Assembly (NCBI GenBank): GCA_016936665.1
Contig: JAFGXI010000013.1
Location: 1 to 64,000 of the forward strand
DNA length: 64,000 nt
Direction of reading: 5' to 3'
DNA from: Bacteroidales bacterium
GTDB taxonomy: Bacteria; Bacteroidota; Bacteroidia; Bacteroidales; JAFGXI01
The number at the start of each line of letters is the position of its first letter. Position 1 is the first letter of the stretch. Of the stretch, positions 45,701 through 52,805 are shown one piece after another. Below the pieces are notes generated by a model. That model was not told the origin of the DNA and ran no database searches. It was given only the letters and a program-made list of their open reading frames with translations. Made by a program: the position numbers and the translations under genes.

Positions 45701-45740
45701 GGAATATGCCTGCAAGAAGAAATGTAATAATTTTTTTCAT
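36708..45740 (-). CDS. Giant SprB-like adhesin with CUB, PKD, P-domain and SprB repeats; T9SS type B
   Basis: This 3010-residue protein has a signal peptide at 1-19. A CUB-like domain (about 20-140) is followed by a PKD domain with Phe-Gly-Asp-Gly (about 150-245). A proprotein-convertase P-like domain comes next (about 280-440). A very long array of SprB repeats of about 75-85 residues follows, each with a Cys-x-Gly-x-x-x-Gly core and an ending like Gly-Thr-Tyr-x-Val-x-Val-x-Asp. PKD-like domains are near 2600-2900, and the C-terminus has a CHU_C pattern (Tyr-Asp-Arg-Trp-Gly...Trp-Asn-Gly). SprB is the mobile adhesin of gliding Flavobacterium. A motility or attachment role is likely. Confidence 0.88.
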   Translation of the reverse strand: MKKIITFLLAGIFPLLLVAQSVNMQNGSYTVNCGTGATLYDNGGSGSNYSNSQSLTLTICPSAAGSFVTLNFSVFDVETSWDNLDIYNGSSTGSPLIQSYDNLNPPGVGTIQSTDASGCLTLYFYSDGSVNGNFQATIGCTQPCQTVQSVFDATTPSNDGIYTNACMNNTITFTTHGNYPQNGTGYVQSDATSTFHWDFGDGTTQDVNSTGTVTHTYTSAGIFDVDLRISDVNGCYSNNPLDKRVRISDTPIFNATANDVCLGDDVNLVANPIPTEIVMSPPSFVGDTVTLPDGVGVCYESTITYDIFDPADVITSGSDVLNICMNLEHTFVGDLGIYLECPDGTVIDLKTDIHSGGADFGAPPTPYEYCFTEIGPPANTVNDLSSGTTIPAGDYLPNDPFSDLIGCPLNGTWIVRICDNWASDDGTIFGWEMQLDPSLYGGVDNYTPTLDAGNWTGSNVNPPSTNPTTATPSNLGTETYTVTYVDEFGCPWDTSLTINVIGLDVTTAFTNPTCNGLCNGTASVTGVTGNVGALTYLWAGGNAAGHTTAAVTGLCAGTYTVTVTDGGASCTNVQTITLTNPPALTIALSQTPDNCGSGDGTVTVDITNGSVPIDYFWNGQETGSILNQADPYTIPGLSAGNYSITATDANTPGCSVIGSITVGTTGSVTAGFTASGNQCLEGNSFDFINTGSSGGTVTVTYDFIPPTSPAFQLTGPDIIGAIAGEAGVWTIIQTVQDGACSDQETLYVTVYDEPILTLTPTNVTCNTTNTGNPGPNGIITASVTNSNGSESYTIISGGGSFTPPSNTVATGLTANTYQVVVVDAMGCNDTATVVINEPAAIVLNMTSTQIQCDGDCTGDANVSSIVGGVGPFTYLWNNTQTTQTISNLCVGTYNVTVFDSNTPGNTCYEVGSQTILPVPAETYTSSSTTATCGLATGSATVNVTTVPASTSYTYTWYNNVALTGPALSGPTTTASTTNTLNNVAAGTYYVEVINANGCSDVVTIIVSDNGSPTLTVTNAVDILCNGGNNGQIDVSIGGTLNPNYTYTWLYNSNPYTSSNSSSTTDSQTGLLAGTYDISVLDNAGCIVTASVILSEPTALAGSITVVDANCSTPGSLTVNAANGTGPYTYQWDNDGTADVPASDPQTISVSTGVYHVTIYDVNLCELPLSATVNDIGGISSTAFVNDNAHCFGSSEGSITVTPIGAFGVVGYTWTPAGFTGQGTNTYSGLTAGTYTCVIVDANGCGATVSETITEPTPVVATFTDSTMVSCFNGSDGTITAGASGGTGGFTYQWDFAAGSQTNAQATGLQAGCYTVVAEDALGCTDDTSLCIHQPTQLIISVNEYDAHCDQSDGSASVNISGGTAPYPIINWSSGVPTANPDSVVGLPFGSYSVTVEDNNGCLISMNFNIDSIVRGTISISNYDSISCNGLSDGMIQVSVGGGGGSNNYYWDNGVGNVGANTQITGLLAGTYNVTATDVWGCELYASHTIYEPAGLTLSINSQNNICYDSNDGTATAIVGGGTHPYHYQWDDASLSTTASISGLSVGTYIVSVSDGHACTIIDSVYIAEPLAIGLTAVIDSSSCGQSDGAIRVTPINGIPPFAYLWSPNPTGSTGDTLVGIVQGNYCVTVTDFKGCTFDTCLIVMEQNAPIVQIDSIFNPLCNGNNDGIVWASATGGLQPYVWHWNSDSLGVLSTSDIATNLDGGNVCVTVTDDNGCQSTACTTLVENPPLNVIVNTVDVLCFGDSTGSASAIATGGTGLGTYTYQWNGLYSGSTPNNATDLGLPSGTYSVQVTDANSCQVLINNILINEPDHLDLTTEFSPVLCNGENSGSGTVHASGGEGTYIFGWNDPNTQSDSTASQLYAGEYTVTVTDGYGCWDTTHVIIPEPTLLKIDSVIYHHITCNGQCNGNISTYVSGGVHNYNFDYTGPGGFSNNAQTVFGLCNGGTYDILVTDANGCTVDTSIIIIHPTQLLAPFSSLDETCFSYEDGSINVTPSQGTPGYIVTWADANDTTNSRTDLAPGTYTYTVYDANGCHVSNNVVIDGNPELTLNLINGYPIPATCGNCDGEAIVQVTGGAGAPQITWFGGDFSDCSPSTVYPSGIHNSHQTGLPQGFFHAYVEDINGCRDTLDIAISNLNGPVIDDIVVTDVLCFGESTGTITATVSGGAGNLTYSWSNTSWVQQTTYQPAVSEGNYTFTVRDTNNCVNNVTVYVGENPQLGLNVINITDVTCNGGSDGGATIQGFGGTGLGTWTYEWSTSPTQYTQSVNNLQIGTYQAKIIDGNLCEATQFFTIDQPLPISLYSHQTTNTTCAYPLICDGVISVAPQGGAGVYSTYNWFGNGGNQNTIGGLCPGNYQLQVVDINGCTGDFNFSIGQPDTIKVTLGQDPIACADPNGMVWIETITGGTANTYVNSHPTNHDDVYPLGGSGAGWTCTWSVSGIHSAYVDGVYNQYYQVQVYDPANTQCSVTAGITVGSVPEPYLFSQQTTTTSCHGIDDGQVRIEVKQGTPDFMYSWALGSNVPFEPLADTVLISHIPAGTYQLTITDQNGCVVPTTFTIIEPSQVTVGTSAIPGGAICISQNAIVYANGSGGTPPYIYDWNNDDVFDEGSAVMLNPVEDTIVYVHIKDKNGCPANTQRVINVLDSLHMAMVQDGDICEGESFNLDVVYQNGGDGNYHYFWSIGSDEENFTITPTSTQTYFVTMSDECGSPVIKDSVKVIVNPNPYVQYISQKDSCEPLGMVFIPYPEDNDVYYTWNFGDPISGSNNISHNMYASHLFDHPGTYDITLSLISSENCHYDTTFANWITVYPLPEADFGMNPNPASLFNNTVTFIDITESGDPIDNIQWDFGNGESATFDYLNSHVKSVYDAPGYYNIVLFAETNHGCVDTARKVLRVNDEYTLYAPTAFTPGAGYKGINDYFYPIGHGIDSLQSYELVIYDRWGIEIFHTDVMPYGTDKRVQDFTPEMIPEEQRGWNGRYQNKGDLVQNDVYTWLVRLVDVNGVAHEASGKVVVIK

Positions 45741-45749
45741 TGTTGTATA

Positions 45750-46178
45750 TTATTGGCGGGTTTTATTGTACTCTCTTGTTATTTCCTGTTGCGAAAGAAT
45801 CACTAAAACCTTTCCTGTATTTCCAAGTAGATAATAGTTTCTCTCCTTAGTACATTCGTAGCTGTAATTGTACAAGTTGAAATTAGACAAATCGAAATTA
45901 ATCCAATCGACATTCGATTCTTGTTTTGTGAATCGATCAATATTTTTAAGTGTTTTAAACTCGATACTTAAATCTATTTCGGATCTATCTACAATTAAAT
46001 AAGATTCATTGACTAGAAAATTTTGTCGGATAATAAAATTTTGATCATGCTCAACTTGCTCTTCTAAAAATGCTTTTTCATATTTAGATAAAAGTTTACT
46101 ATCATAATCGACTTGAGAATAGGTTAAACCAACGTTAATAAACATTAGAACAACGAGTAATAGTAGTCTCATACGCAT
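45750..46178 (-). CDS. Small exported protein, unknown function
   Basis: This 142-residue protein has a signal peptide at about 1-21 ending Thr-Tyr-Ser-Gln; two ATGs (46178 and 46172) are possible. The mature part has one Cys and many Tyr, Asn and Phe residues, without repeats. It lies 9 nt upstream of the 3010-residue gene, so it is co-transcribed and may assist or accompany that adhesin. No family is recognised. Confidence 0.6.
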   Translation of the reverse strand: MRMRLLLLVVLMFINVGLTYSQVDYDSKLLSKYEKAFLEEQVEHDQNFIIRQNFLVNESYLIVDRSEIDLSIEFKTLKNIDRFTKQESNVDWINFDLSNFNLYNYSYECTKERNYYLLGNTGKVLVILSQQEITREYNKTRQ

Positions 46179-46208
46179 ATGTTATTGTTAAATAGTTATC
46201 TAGTATAT

Positions 46209-46216
46209 CAAATATA
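46209..46216 (-). promoter_or_regulatory. Candidate -7 element of the SprB-like operon
   Basis: TATATTTG on the minus strand exactly matches TAnnTTTG and lies 31 bp upstream of the ATG at 46178. No good -33 element is seen at the normal spacing. Confidence 0.45.
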
Positions 46217-46267
46217 TAAACTTAAGCATTTATATATATAAATCAAAATGTTGTATTAAAAATCTTT

Positions 46268-47485
46268 CTATCGTTTAAGCAACGAAAAAGTATCTTCTTT
46301 AATCACAACATAGCCTCTCGGGTCTTTAATAATTAGTCGCCAAGTATATTTTTCAATATGACTTTCCTCGACATTTTTCCCATCCCAAGCCTGATTTGGG
46401 TTTGTACTCTCAAAAAGCATCTTACCGGCAGGGTCGAAAATCTGTAAGGTATATTGGTAACCTGTTTTAGGCTCGTATTTTAGAATAAAACCATCGTTCA
46501 ATCCATTATTATCGGGAGTAAATGCATTAGGAGCAAATATTAGATGTTCAACTTCGTAATGAATAGTTTTTTGCTCGTTAACAACACAAGAGTTGATGTC
46601 GGTTAATTGCACACTAAGTTGGTAATCGCCAGTGTAAATCATTTCAAAAACAGGACTGTCTTCATCTGTTTGAATACCTTCAAACGACCACATGATTGAT
46701 TTGTAGTTTGTATTTGGTTTAACCGATAACAAATCGCCATCTAAAGAGCTAGAAATTACAGAATTAGGTTTATTGAAAATCTGAACATTACAGCTAGTCT
46801 CTGCAACTAACAATTTACTACTGTAGACTCGAAGGATTAACTCATGTTCACCGCCTTCCTCAACAATATAATTAATCTTAGAAGTTCCCGACGAGATTAC
46901 CTGATTATCTATAAGCCACTCTAGTCTATTTGTATTATCTACACCTTTTGCACCAGCACTTATAGTAAAAGGAGCACAACCTTGTTTATTACTTATAACT
47001 ATTTGTGGATGAATGTTGAAACTATTTTCATTTATTTGAGAAACGTCATCTGTATTAATATCTTCAATTTTTTCTTCCGACACGATAAGACTTTGTACAG
47101 TAACATTTTCTTCAGAACTTTCAATAATCGGATGTTCCGAAACTATCTCATTAATAGATGGTTTATTTTTAACGTTTTGTGATTCTATTTGATTGCCTGT
47201 TGGTTCGTCCGTTGGCAAAGCAATAGGTTTAGCAATGGTTTTTAAAACTTTTTCGTTTGATACAAAGTTTGGATTTGAATTATTAGCTGCATTTGGTTTT
47301 GAGGTATATGCAAAATAGCTTATCAATAAAGCAACAACTGCAAAGATTGCGGCTCCCCAATAAATATATTTTGATGAAAAACTGCCTTTAGGTAATTCTT
47401 TCTGAAGTCTATCCCATGCTTGCTCAGAATACGCAGGTTCATAAGATTCTACAATATTCTTAATATCATTTTCAAAACGATTCAT
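46268..47485 (-). CDS. Membrane protein with PKD-like and CHU_C-like domains, adhesin-operon partner
   Basis: This 405-residue protein has no cleavable signal. The N-terminal ~38 residues are cytoplasmic and rich in Glu, Asp and Trp, like the start of anti-sigma-type proteins. One transmembrane helix (about 42-61) follows, then an Asn/Ser/Glu-rich linker (62-160), a PKD-like beta domain (about 165-305), and a C-terminal domain starting Phe-Ala-Pro-Asn-Ala-Phe-Thr-Pro-Asp-Asn-Asn-Gly-Leu-Asn-Asp, as in T9SS type B proteins, but fused to a non-cleaved anchor. It is first in the adhesin gene series. It could be a signalling or anchoring component; this is inferred. Confidence 0.65.
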   Translation of the reverse strand: MNRFENDIKNIVESYEPAYSEQAWDRLQKELPKGSFSSKYIYWGAAIFAVVALLISYFAYTSKPNAANNSNPNFVSNEKVLKTIAKPIALPTDEPTGNQIESQNVKNKPSINEIVSEHPIIESSEENVTVQSLIVSEEKIEDINTDDVSQINENSFNIHPQIVISNKQGCAPFTISAGAKGVDNTNRLEWLIDNQVISSGTSKINYIVEEGGEHELILRVYSSKLLVAETSCNVQIFNKPNSVISSSLDGDLLSVKPNTNYKSIMWSFEGIQTDEDSPVFEMIYTGDYQLSVQLTDINSCVVNEQKTIHYEVEHLIFAPNAFTPDNNGLNDGFILKYEPKTGYQYTLQIFDPAGKMLFESTNPNQAWDGKNVEESHIEKYTWRLIIKDPRGYVVIKEDTFSLLKR

Positions 47486-47594
47486 ATTGTTTGTGCATAA
47501 TTGTTCATTGCAAAGACGATTTAATACCTTTTAGGTTGCCTATGAAGAATTTCAAATTCTAATAAAAAACACAACTCGAAAATAATCAATTTCG

Positions 47595-47625
47595 TTTGAT
47601 ATACAATCAATTATATTTAATATTG
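47595..47625 (+). promoter_or_regulatory. Promoter of the mscS gene
   Basis: TTTG at 47595-47598, a 19-nt spacer and TAATATTG at 47618-47625 fit the Bacteroidota TTTG-N19-TAnnTTTG pattern with one mismatch. The gene starts at 47657. Confidence 0.6.
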
Positions 47626-47656
47626 TCAAAAAAAAATAAACAAATAATTAAATCAT

Positions 47657-48469
47657 ATGGAACTCATAAACAAGTATTTAGAAATTATCCTTAATTACGT
47701 AATTAAGTACGGAATTCAGATTTTAGGTGCTACAATCGTTTTAATAATTGGTTTGTGGATCATTAAAAAATTCACAAAAGCCATACGAATAATCATGGAT
47801 AAAAGAGATATCGATTCATCCCTAAAGCCATTCTTTATCAGTCTTTTAAATATTAGTTTAAAAGCACTTCTTGTAATAAGCGTTATGGGAATGGTTGGTA
47901 TCGAAATGACTTCTTTTATTGCCATATTAGGAGCTGCCAGCTTAGCTGTAGGTATGGCACTTTCCGGAACACTTCAGAATTTTGCTGGTGGTGTCATGAT
48001 TCTAATTTTTAAACCCTTTAAAGTCGGCGATTTTATAGATGCGCAAGGCCATATGGGTGTCGTTAAAGAAATTCAAATCTTCAACACCATTTTAACTACA
48101 CCGGATAATAAAACCATCATCATCCCTAATGGTGGTTTATCTACGGGTTCTATGACGAATTTTTCGACTCAAGACTCAAGAAGAGTCGACTTTGTATTTG
48201 GAATTGCTTATGGCGATGATTTGGAAAAAGCAAAAAGTATAATTAAAACTATTGCTAACAATGACGAACGAATTTTTAAAGATCCTGAACCTTTTGTAAG
48301 AATGTCTGAACTTGCCGATAGTTCTGTAAATATTACCTGTCGTTTTTGGACATTACCTGAAAATTATTGGGATGTTTATTTCGATACAATGGAATCTGTT
48401 TACCAACAATTCACTCAAAAAGGTATTAATATTCCATTTCCACAAATGGATGTCCATATTAAAAATTAG
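47657..48469 (+). CDS. Small-conductance mechanosensitive channel, MscS family
   Basis: This 270-residue protein has three N-terminal helices (about 14-36, 55-85, 88-115). The pore helix carries the Gly/Ala pattern Ala-Ala-Ser-Leu-Ala-Val-Gly-Met-Ala-Leu-Ser-Gly-Thr-Leu-Gln-Asn-Phe-Ala. A beta domain and C-terminal alpha/beta domain follow. The size and motif match MscS, which protects against osmotic downshock. It is monocistronic or followed by the DUF3078 gene 48 bp downstream. Confidence 0.93.
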   Translation: MELINKYLEIILNYVIKYGIQILGATIVLIIGLWIIKKFTKAIRIIMDKRDIDSSLKPFFISLLNISLKALLVISVMGMVGIEMTSFIAILGAASLAVGMALSGTLQNFAGGVMILIFKPFKVGDFIDAQGHMGVVKEIQIFNTILTTPDNKTIIIPNGGLSTGSMTNFSTQDSRRVDFVFGIAYGDDLEKAKSIIKTIANNDERIFKDPEPFVRMSELADSSVNITCRFWTLPENYWDVYFDTMESVYQQFTQKGINIPFPQMDVHIKN

Positions 48470-48517
48470 AAAAAATAACCGAATTAAAATTTAACACTAT
48501 ACTGAAAATTAAAAGTT

Positions 48518-49438
48518 ATGAATTTACGTTTAAACATTCTTTTATTACTGAGTCTACTGGTTGTCAATCTTTTTTCTCAAGAAGCAGAAACTAAAAAGAA
48601 ATGGACAACTGGCGGAAAAATTGGCGCCAATTTATCGGAAGTTGGTTTTTACAACTGGAGTAAAGGTGGAGACAATTCTATGGCAGGAACTAGTTTTCTA
48701 CAGGCATTTGCTAATAGAGACACCAATGGTTGGGCATGGGAAAATAAACTCGATTTAGAATTTGGCATTAAGCAAAATCAAAATGAGATTTTAAAAAAGA
48801 CCGACGATCGAATTGAGCTCAACAGTAAACTAGGCCGTCAGATAAATCAGCATTTATATTTTACAGCTTTTTTAAACTTCAAAACCCAATTTACAGAAGG
48901 GTTCGACTACGAAAAAAGCGATGTTTATTACACTTCCAACATCATGGCGCCAGGTTATTTGACTATAGGTTTGGGTCTCGATTACAAACCCAACGAATAT
49001 TTTTCTGCTTTAATAGCTCCTTTGTCGTCTAAAACCACCATCGTATTAGACGAACGATTGGCCGACGCTGGTTCATTTGGCGTTAAAGCTGCTGAATACG
49101 ATATTTCAGGAATGAAGATAAAAGATGGTCAGACTTTTCGTGAAGAAATTGGAGCCAATATTACCATATCCTTTAAAAAAGACATTTTTAAAAATGTTAA
49201 CTTAGACACTAAGATAGATTTATTTTCAAACTATTTGGAAAACCCTCAAAATATAGATGTCGACTGGCAAACAACTATCACCATGAAAGTAAATAAATAT
49301 TTGAATGCTGTTTTTAAAACCCATTTAATTTACGACGACAATACAAATATCAATTGGGAAAAAGATGGAATCTCTCACCTGTCTCCTATCACACAATTTA
49401 AGCAAAGTCTTGCTGTAGGACTAATGTACGAGTTTTAA
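48518..49438 (+). CDS. DUF3078 outer membrane beta-barrel protein
   Basis: This 306-residue protein has a signal peptide at about 1-20 (ending Leu-Phe-Ser-Gln). The first mature segment has Trp-x-x-Gly-Gly-x-x-Gly-x-Asn, then Asn-Trp-Ser-Lys-Gly-Gly-Asp-Asn, the usual DUF3078 signature. Alternating strands follow, with a terminal Phe (Tyr-Glu-Phe) as in outer membrane barrels. The function is unknown. The gene is followed by a clear terminator. Confidence 0.82.
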   Translation: MNLRLNILLLLSLLVVNLFSQEAETKKKWTTGGKIGANLSEVGFYNWSKGGDNSMAGTSFLQAFANRDTNGWAWENKLDLEFGIKQNQNEILKKTDDRIELNSKLGRQINQHLYFTAFLNFKTQFTEGFDYEKSDVYYTSNIMAPGYLTIGLGLDYKPNEYFSALIAPLSSKTTIVLDERLADAGSFGVKAAEYDISGMKIKDGQTFREEIGANITISFKKDIFKNVNLDTKIDLFSNYLENPQNIDVDWQTTITMKVNKYLNAVFKTHLIYDDNTNINWEKDGISHLSPITQFKQSLAVGLMYEF

Positions 49439-49458
49439 AAAATATCAGACCATTTTGG

Positions 49459-49500
49459 ATAGCTGTTACTTATAATAGTAACAGCTATTTTTTTATTTTT
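49459..49500 (+). terminator. Terminator after the DUF3078 gene
   Basis: A perfect 10-bp dyad, agctgttact/agtaacagct (49461-49486), is followed by a T-rich run. Confidence 0.88.
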
Positions 49501-49542
49501 ACAAAAGTTTAATTTTAAACGAAATCGTAAAAAAGAAAGTAA

Positions 49543-50631
49543 ATGAAATTCGATTCATTTTCGTCATATATTCAAAGGTATCAAAAAGGCTTACCATTGC
49601 TCATCGCCGGACCATGTAGTGCTGAAAGCGAATCGCAAGTATTAAGCATTGCCGAACAGTTAACAAAAAACGAAAAAGTTCATGTCTTTAGGGCTGGAAT
49701 CTGGAAACCTAGAACTCGTCCGGGAAATTTCGAAGGTGTAGGATACGAAGGTTTAAAATGGCTAAAAAGGGTGAAAGCAGAGTACAAGCTTCAGATTTGT
49801 ACAGAAGTAGCTAAGCCAAAACATGTTGAAGCAGCCTTAAAAGAAGGTATTGACATTTTGTGGTTAGGAGCAAGAACTGTTTCTAATCCTTTTTCGGTTC
49901 AAGAAATAGCCGATAGTCTTAAAGGGGTCGACATTCCTGTTTTTATAAAAAATCCTATAAACCCAGATATTCATTTATGGAGAGGAGCCATTGAGAGGAT
50001 GAGTCATTCTGGAGTTACGAAAATAGCAGCTATACACAGAGGCTTTTATCCGTACGAAGATACCAAATTTCGTAATATTCCTAAATGGGAAATACCAATC
50101 GAACTTAAAACAAAATTTCAGCACTTACCAATGATCTGCGACCCAAGTCACATTTCGGGTAATCGCGATTTTATTGAAGAAATAGCTCAAAAAGCTTTGG
50201 ATTTAAACTTCGATGGCTTGATGGTAGAAACTCACCATACACCAGACTTAGCTCTTTCCGATGCAGAGCAACAAATCACACCCGAACAGCTTGCGCAAAT
50301 TATCAGGAAATTAGTAATAAGACACGACGAAATTGATAAAAAATCGTCTGTGATTTTTAACTATCGAGAACAGATAGACTCTATCGATCAACAACTCATG
50401 GAGCTTTTATCACAGAGAATGGACGTTGTTAAAAAAATTGCGTTTTATAAATCGGAACAAAATATTACTATTTTTCAGCTACGTCGATGGGAGAATATTA
50501 TTCGCACACGAAGCGAGTGGGGAAAAAAATTAAAACTAAATGCCCATTTTATCGAAAAAATACTTGAACTGATGCATAAAGAATCAATCCAAATACAAAA
50601 CGATATTATGAACCAAACAAAAGAAAAATAA
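49543..50631 (+). CDS. Bifunctional DAHP synthase / chorismate mutase (type II)
   Basis: This 362-residue protein has a DAHP synthase domain (about 1-265) with Ala-Gly-Pro-Cys-Ser-Ala-Glu-Ser near 23-30, Arg-Ala-Gly-Ile-Trp-Lys-Pro-Arg-Thr-Arg-Pro near 50-60, and Cys-Asp-Pro-Ser-His near 195. This is a KDSA/type Ibeta DAHP synthase. The C-terminal chorismate mutase AroQ-type domain (about 270-362) opens Tyr-Arg-Glu-Gln-Ile-Asp-x-Ile-Asp-x-x-Leu. It joins the first shikimate step to the branch toward Phe and Tyr. The fusion is common in Bacteroidota. Confidence 0.93.
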   Translation: MKFDSFSSYIQRYQKGLPLLIAGPCSAESESQVLSIAEQLTKNEKVHVFRAGIWKPRTRPGNFEGVGYEGLKWLKRVKAEYKLQICTEVAKPKHVEAALKEGIDILWLGARTVSNPFSVQEIADSLKGVDIPVFIKNPINPDIHLWRGAIERMSHSGVTKIAAIHRGFYPYEDTKFRNIPKWEIPIELKTKFQHLPMICDPSHISGNRDFIEEIAQKALDLNFDGLMVETHHTPDLALSDAEQQITPEQLAQIIRKLVIRHDEIDKKSSVIFNYREQIDSIDQQLMELLSQRMDVVKKIAFYKSEQNITIFQLRRWENIIRTRSEWGKKLKLNAHFIEKILELMHKESIQIQNDIMNQTKEK

Positions 50632-50636
50632 CTCAC

Positions 50637-51437
50637 ATGAAATTAGCACTAATCTTCGATTTTGACGAAACTTTAGTCAATGAAAGCACTTCAGATTTTC
50701 TAAATCAACAAGGAATTGATGTGGAAAAATTTTGGACCGAAACAGTTCAATATCTTATTCAGCAAGATTGGGATCCCGTGCCTGCTTACATGTTCAGAAT
50801 GATTGAATCGACCATTGACAAGCCCATTACAAAAGATCAACTCATCGAATTTGGGAGACATCAAATTCAATACAAAAAAGGAGTCAAAACTTTTATATCT
50901 CAAATACACAAATACGTAACTGAGCGATACAAGGGAACAGAAATTGACCTCTATATTATTAGCAGTGGGATTGGTGAAATTATTAGAAACTCAGAAATTG
51001 CCAAATATTTCAAAGACATTTGGGCCAGCGATTTTGCATACGACCAAGATGGGAACATCGCTTTTCCTAAAAAAGTTTTAAGTTTTACTGATAAAACAAG
51101 ATATTTATTTCAAATTTCGAAAGGTATGATTGGCGAAAATTTTAGAAAAAAGCCATACGTTGTCAACGAAAAATACAATGAAGAATCGTACATCATTCCT
51201 TTTAAAAATATGATATATATAGGCGATGGCTTAACAGATGTACCTTGCTTTTCGATGATAAAAAAACAAGGAGGGACAGCCATTGCTGTTTATGACCCAA
51301 ACAATCCGAACGCTTTCAGAAATGCATGGCGATTTGTTAAAGATCAAAGGGTGTCTAATTTGCTATCGGCTAATTACACAAACGGTTCCGATTTATATAA
51401 TACGATTATAATGGCTATTGATAATATCTGTTCATAA
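50637..51437 (+). CDS. HAD superfamily phosphatase
   Basis: This 266-residue protein has HAD motif I Asp-Phe-Asp-Glu-Thr (residues 8-12) and motif IV Gly-Asp-Gly-Leu-Thr-Asp-Val (near 199), with Ser-Ser-Gly near 105 as motif II. The arrangement resembles phosphoserine-phosphatase-like HAD proteins; the substrate is not evident. It begins 5 nt after the DAHP synthase gene, so it is likely co-transcribed. It is convergent with murF. Confidence 0.82.
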   Translation: MKLALIFDFDETLVNESTSDFLNQQGIDVEKFWTETVQYLIQQDWDPVPAYMFRMIESTIDKPITKDQLIEFGRHQIQYKKGVKTFISQIHKYVTERYKGTEIDLYIISSGIGEIIRNSEIAKYFKDIWASDFAYDQDGNIAFPKKVLSFTDKTRYLFQISKGMIGENFRKKPYVVNEKYNEESYIIPFKNMIYIGDGLTDVPCFSMIKKQGGTAIAVYDPNNPNAFRNAWRFVKDQRVSNLLSANYTNGSDLYNTIIMAIDNICS

Positions 51438-51439
51438 AT

Positions 51440-52747
51440 CTATAACCTATCAAGTAGCTGTTCCATTTTCATGCCTCTTGAACCTTTAACCAAAACAAAA
51501 GCTTTCTCGATTGGGTTGGCTTTTAATGATTGCTTAAAATTCTCAACATTTAAGAAACTTTCAATTTGTTTAGGATGTAATGTTTTAGAAAAGTGGTCGC
51601 CAACAATAATTACTTTGGCAAACATATCAATCTTATTAATTATATAATCAACTATTTCTTGATGTTTAACGGATGAGTGCTGACCTAGCTCGAACATATC
51701 ACCAATAATGACAACTTTATTTAATTGGGTAGATAACAAAGAAAAATTTTCTATTGCCGCTTTAAGACTCGTTGGATTAGCATTATAGGCATCTAATATG
51801 ATGCTATTTTTAGTAGTTTCTATAATTTGAGATCGATTATTTGAAGGGATGTATGAAGACAGGCCTTTCTGTATTTCAGGCTTGCTTAAGTTAAAGTAGC
51901 GGCCAATATGAGCAGCAGCCGCAATATTTGAAAGATTATAGCTTCCTACCAATTGTGTATCAATATTTCCAACATCTTCATTTGGCCAAACTAATTCTAA
52001 ATGGAGAAATGGAGAAACAGATTTTAGTAGCGTTGAAAATGTATTGTTGCTATGCTCACCAACTTTAAAATAATTAAATTCTATATTCGAATTAAAATCC
52101 ATGAGTTCTTTATTGTCTGAGTTTATAAAACAAATACCACGATGTTCATCGACGTATTGATACAAACCTGACTTAGTACTAACGATATTTTCGAAGGTTT
52201 TAAATCCTTCTAAATGAGCAAGACCAACATTAGTAACAAAACCGAAATTTGGATTAGCTATTTTACATAAATCGTATATTTCACCAGGATGGTTCGCTCC
52301 CATTTCGACGATAGCAATTTCATGTGACTGATTGATATTTAATAAGGTTAAAGGAACACCAATGTGGTTGTTAAAATTACCTTGTGTTGCCAATACGTTG
52401 TACTTTTGACTTAAAACGTGAAAAAGCAATTCTTTTGTTGTTGTTTTACCATTGGTTCCTGTAATTCCTATAACCGGAATATCAAATAGATTTCGATGGT
52501 ATAAGGCCAACGCTTGCAACGAGGTTAAAACATCATCCACCAATATAAAGCGACTATCTTTTGCCACTGACTCATCGTCGACAACAGCGTATAAAGCACC
52601 GTTATTGAGCGCTTGTTCTGCGAACAAATTACCATTGAATGATCCGCCTGTTAATGCAAAAAAAATTGAATTATTTAATACATTCCTTGAATCGGTTGAT
52701 ACCCTCGGATGTTTGATAAAAATTGAATGAATTGCTGATATGTCCAT
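51440..52747 (-). CDS. murF: UDP-N-acetylmuramoyl-tripeptide--D-Ala-D-Ala ligase
   Basis: The protein is 435 residues from the ATG at 52747; upstream in-frame sequence runs into gldJ and is not needed. The N-terminal domain has Arg-Val-Ser-Thr-Asp-Ser-Arg. The ATP-binding loop Gly-Ile-Thr-Gly-Thr-Asn-Gly-Lys-Thr-Thr lies at about 94-103. Later come Asn-Asn-His-Ile-Gly-Val-Pro-Leu-Thr-Leu and Asp-Ala-Tyr-Asn-Ala-Asn-Pro. It makes the last cytoplasmic peptidoglycan precursor. It is just downstream of gldJ, an arrangement known from Flavobacterium. Confidence 0.93.
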   Translation of the reverse strand: MDISAIHSIFIKHPRVSTDSRNVLNNSIFFALTGGSFNGNLFAEQALNNGALYAVVDDESVAKDSRFILVDDVLTSLQALALYHRNLFDIPVIGITGTNGKTTTKELLFHVLSQKYNVLATQGNFNNHIGVPLTLLNINQSHEIAIVEMGANHPGEIYDLCKIANPNFGFVTNVGLAHLEGFKTFENIVSTKSGLYQYVDEHRGICFINSDNKELMDFNSNIEFNYFKVGEHSNNTFSTLLKSVSPFLHLELVWPNEDVGNIDTQLVGSYNLSNIAAAAHIGRYFNLSKPEIQKGLSSYIPSNNRSQIIETTKNSIILDAYNANPTSLKAAIENFSLLSTQLNKVVIIGDMFELGQHSSVKHQEIVDYIINKIDMFAKVIIVGDHFSKTLHPKQIESFLNVENFKQSLKANPIEKAFVLVKGSRGMKMEQLLDRL

Positions 52748-52756
52748 TTTTGTATC

Positions 52757-52784
52757 AATAAAAAATCCCGGAAAAACCGGGACT
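52757..52784 (-). terminator. Terminator between gldJ and murF
   Basis: A hairpin tcccgg/ccggga with an aaaaa loop (52766-52782) is followed by T-rich sequence on the minus strand. Confidence 0.75.
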
Positions 52785-52805
52785 TGTATTTTGTTTAAAT
52801 ATAAT

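Noticed and set aside
36708..45740. Plus-strand ORFs within the giant adhesin gene
   Set aside because: They are short frames created by repetitive, biased codon use in the SprB repeats, with no start context or homology.
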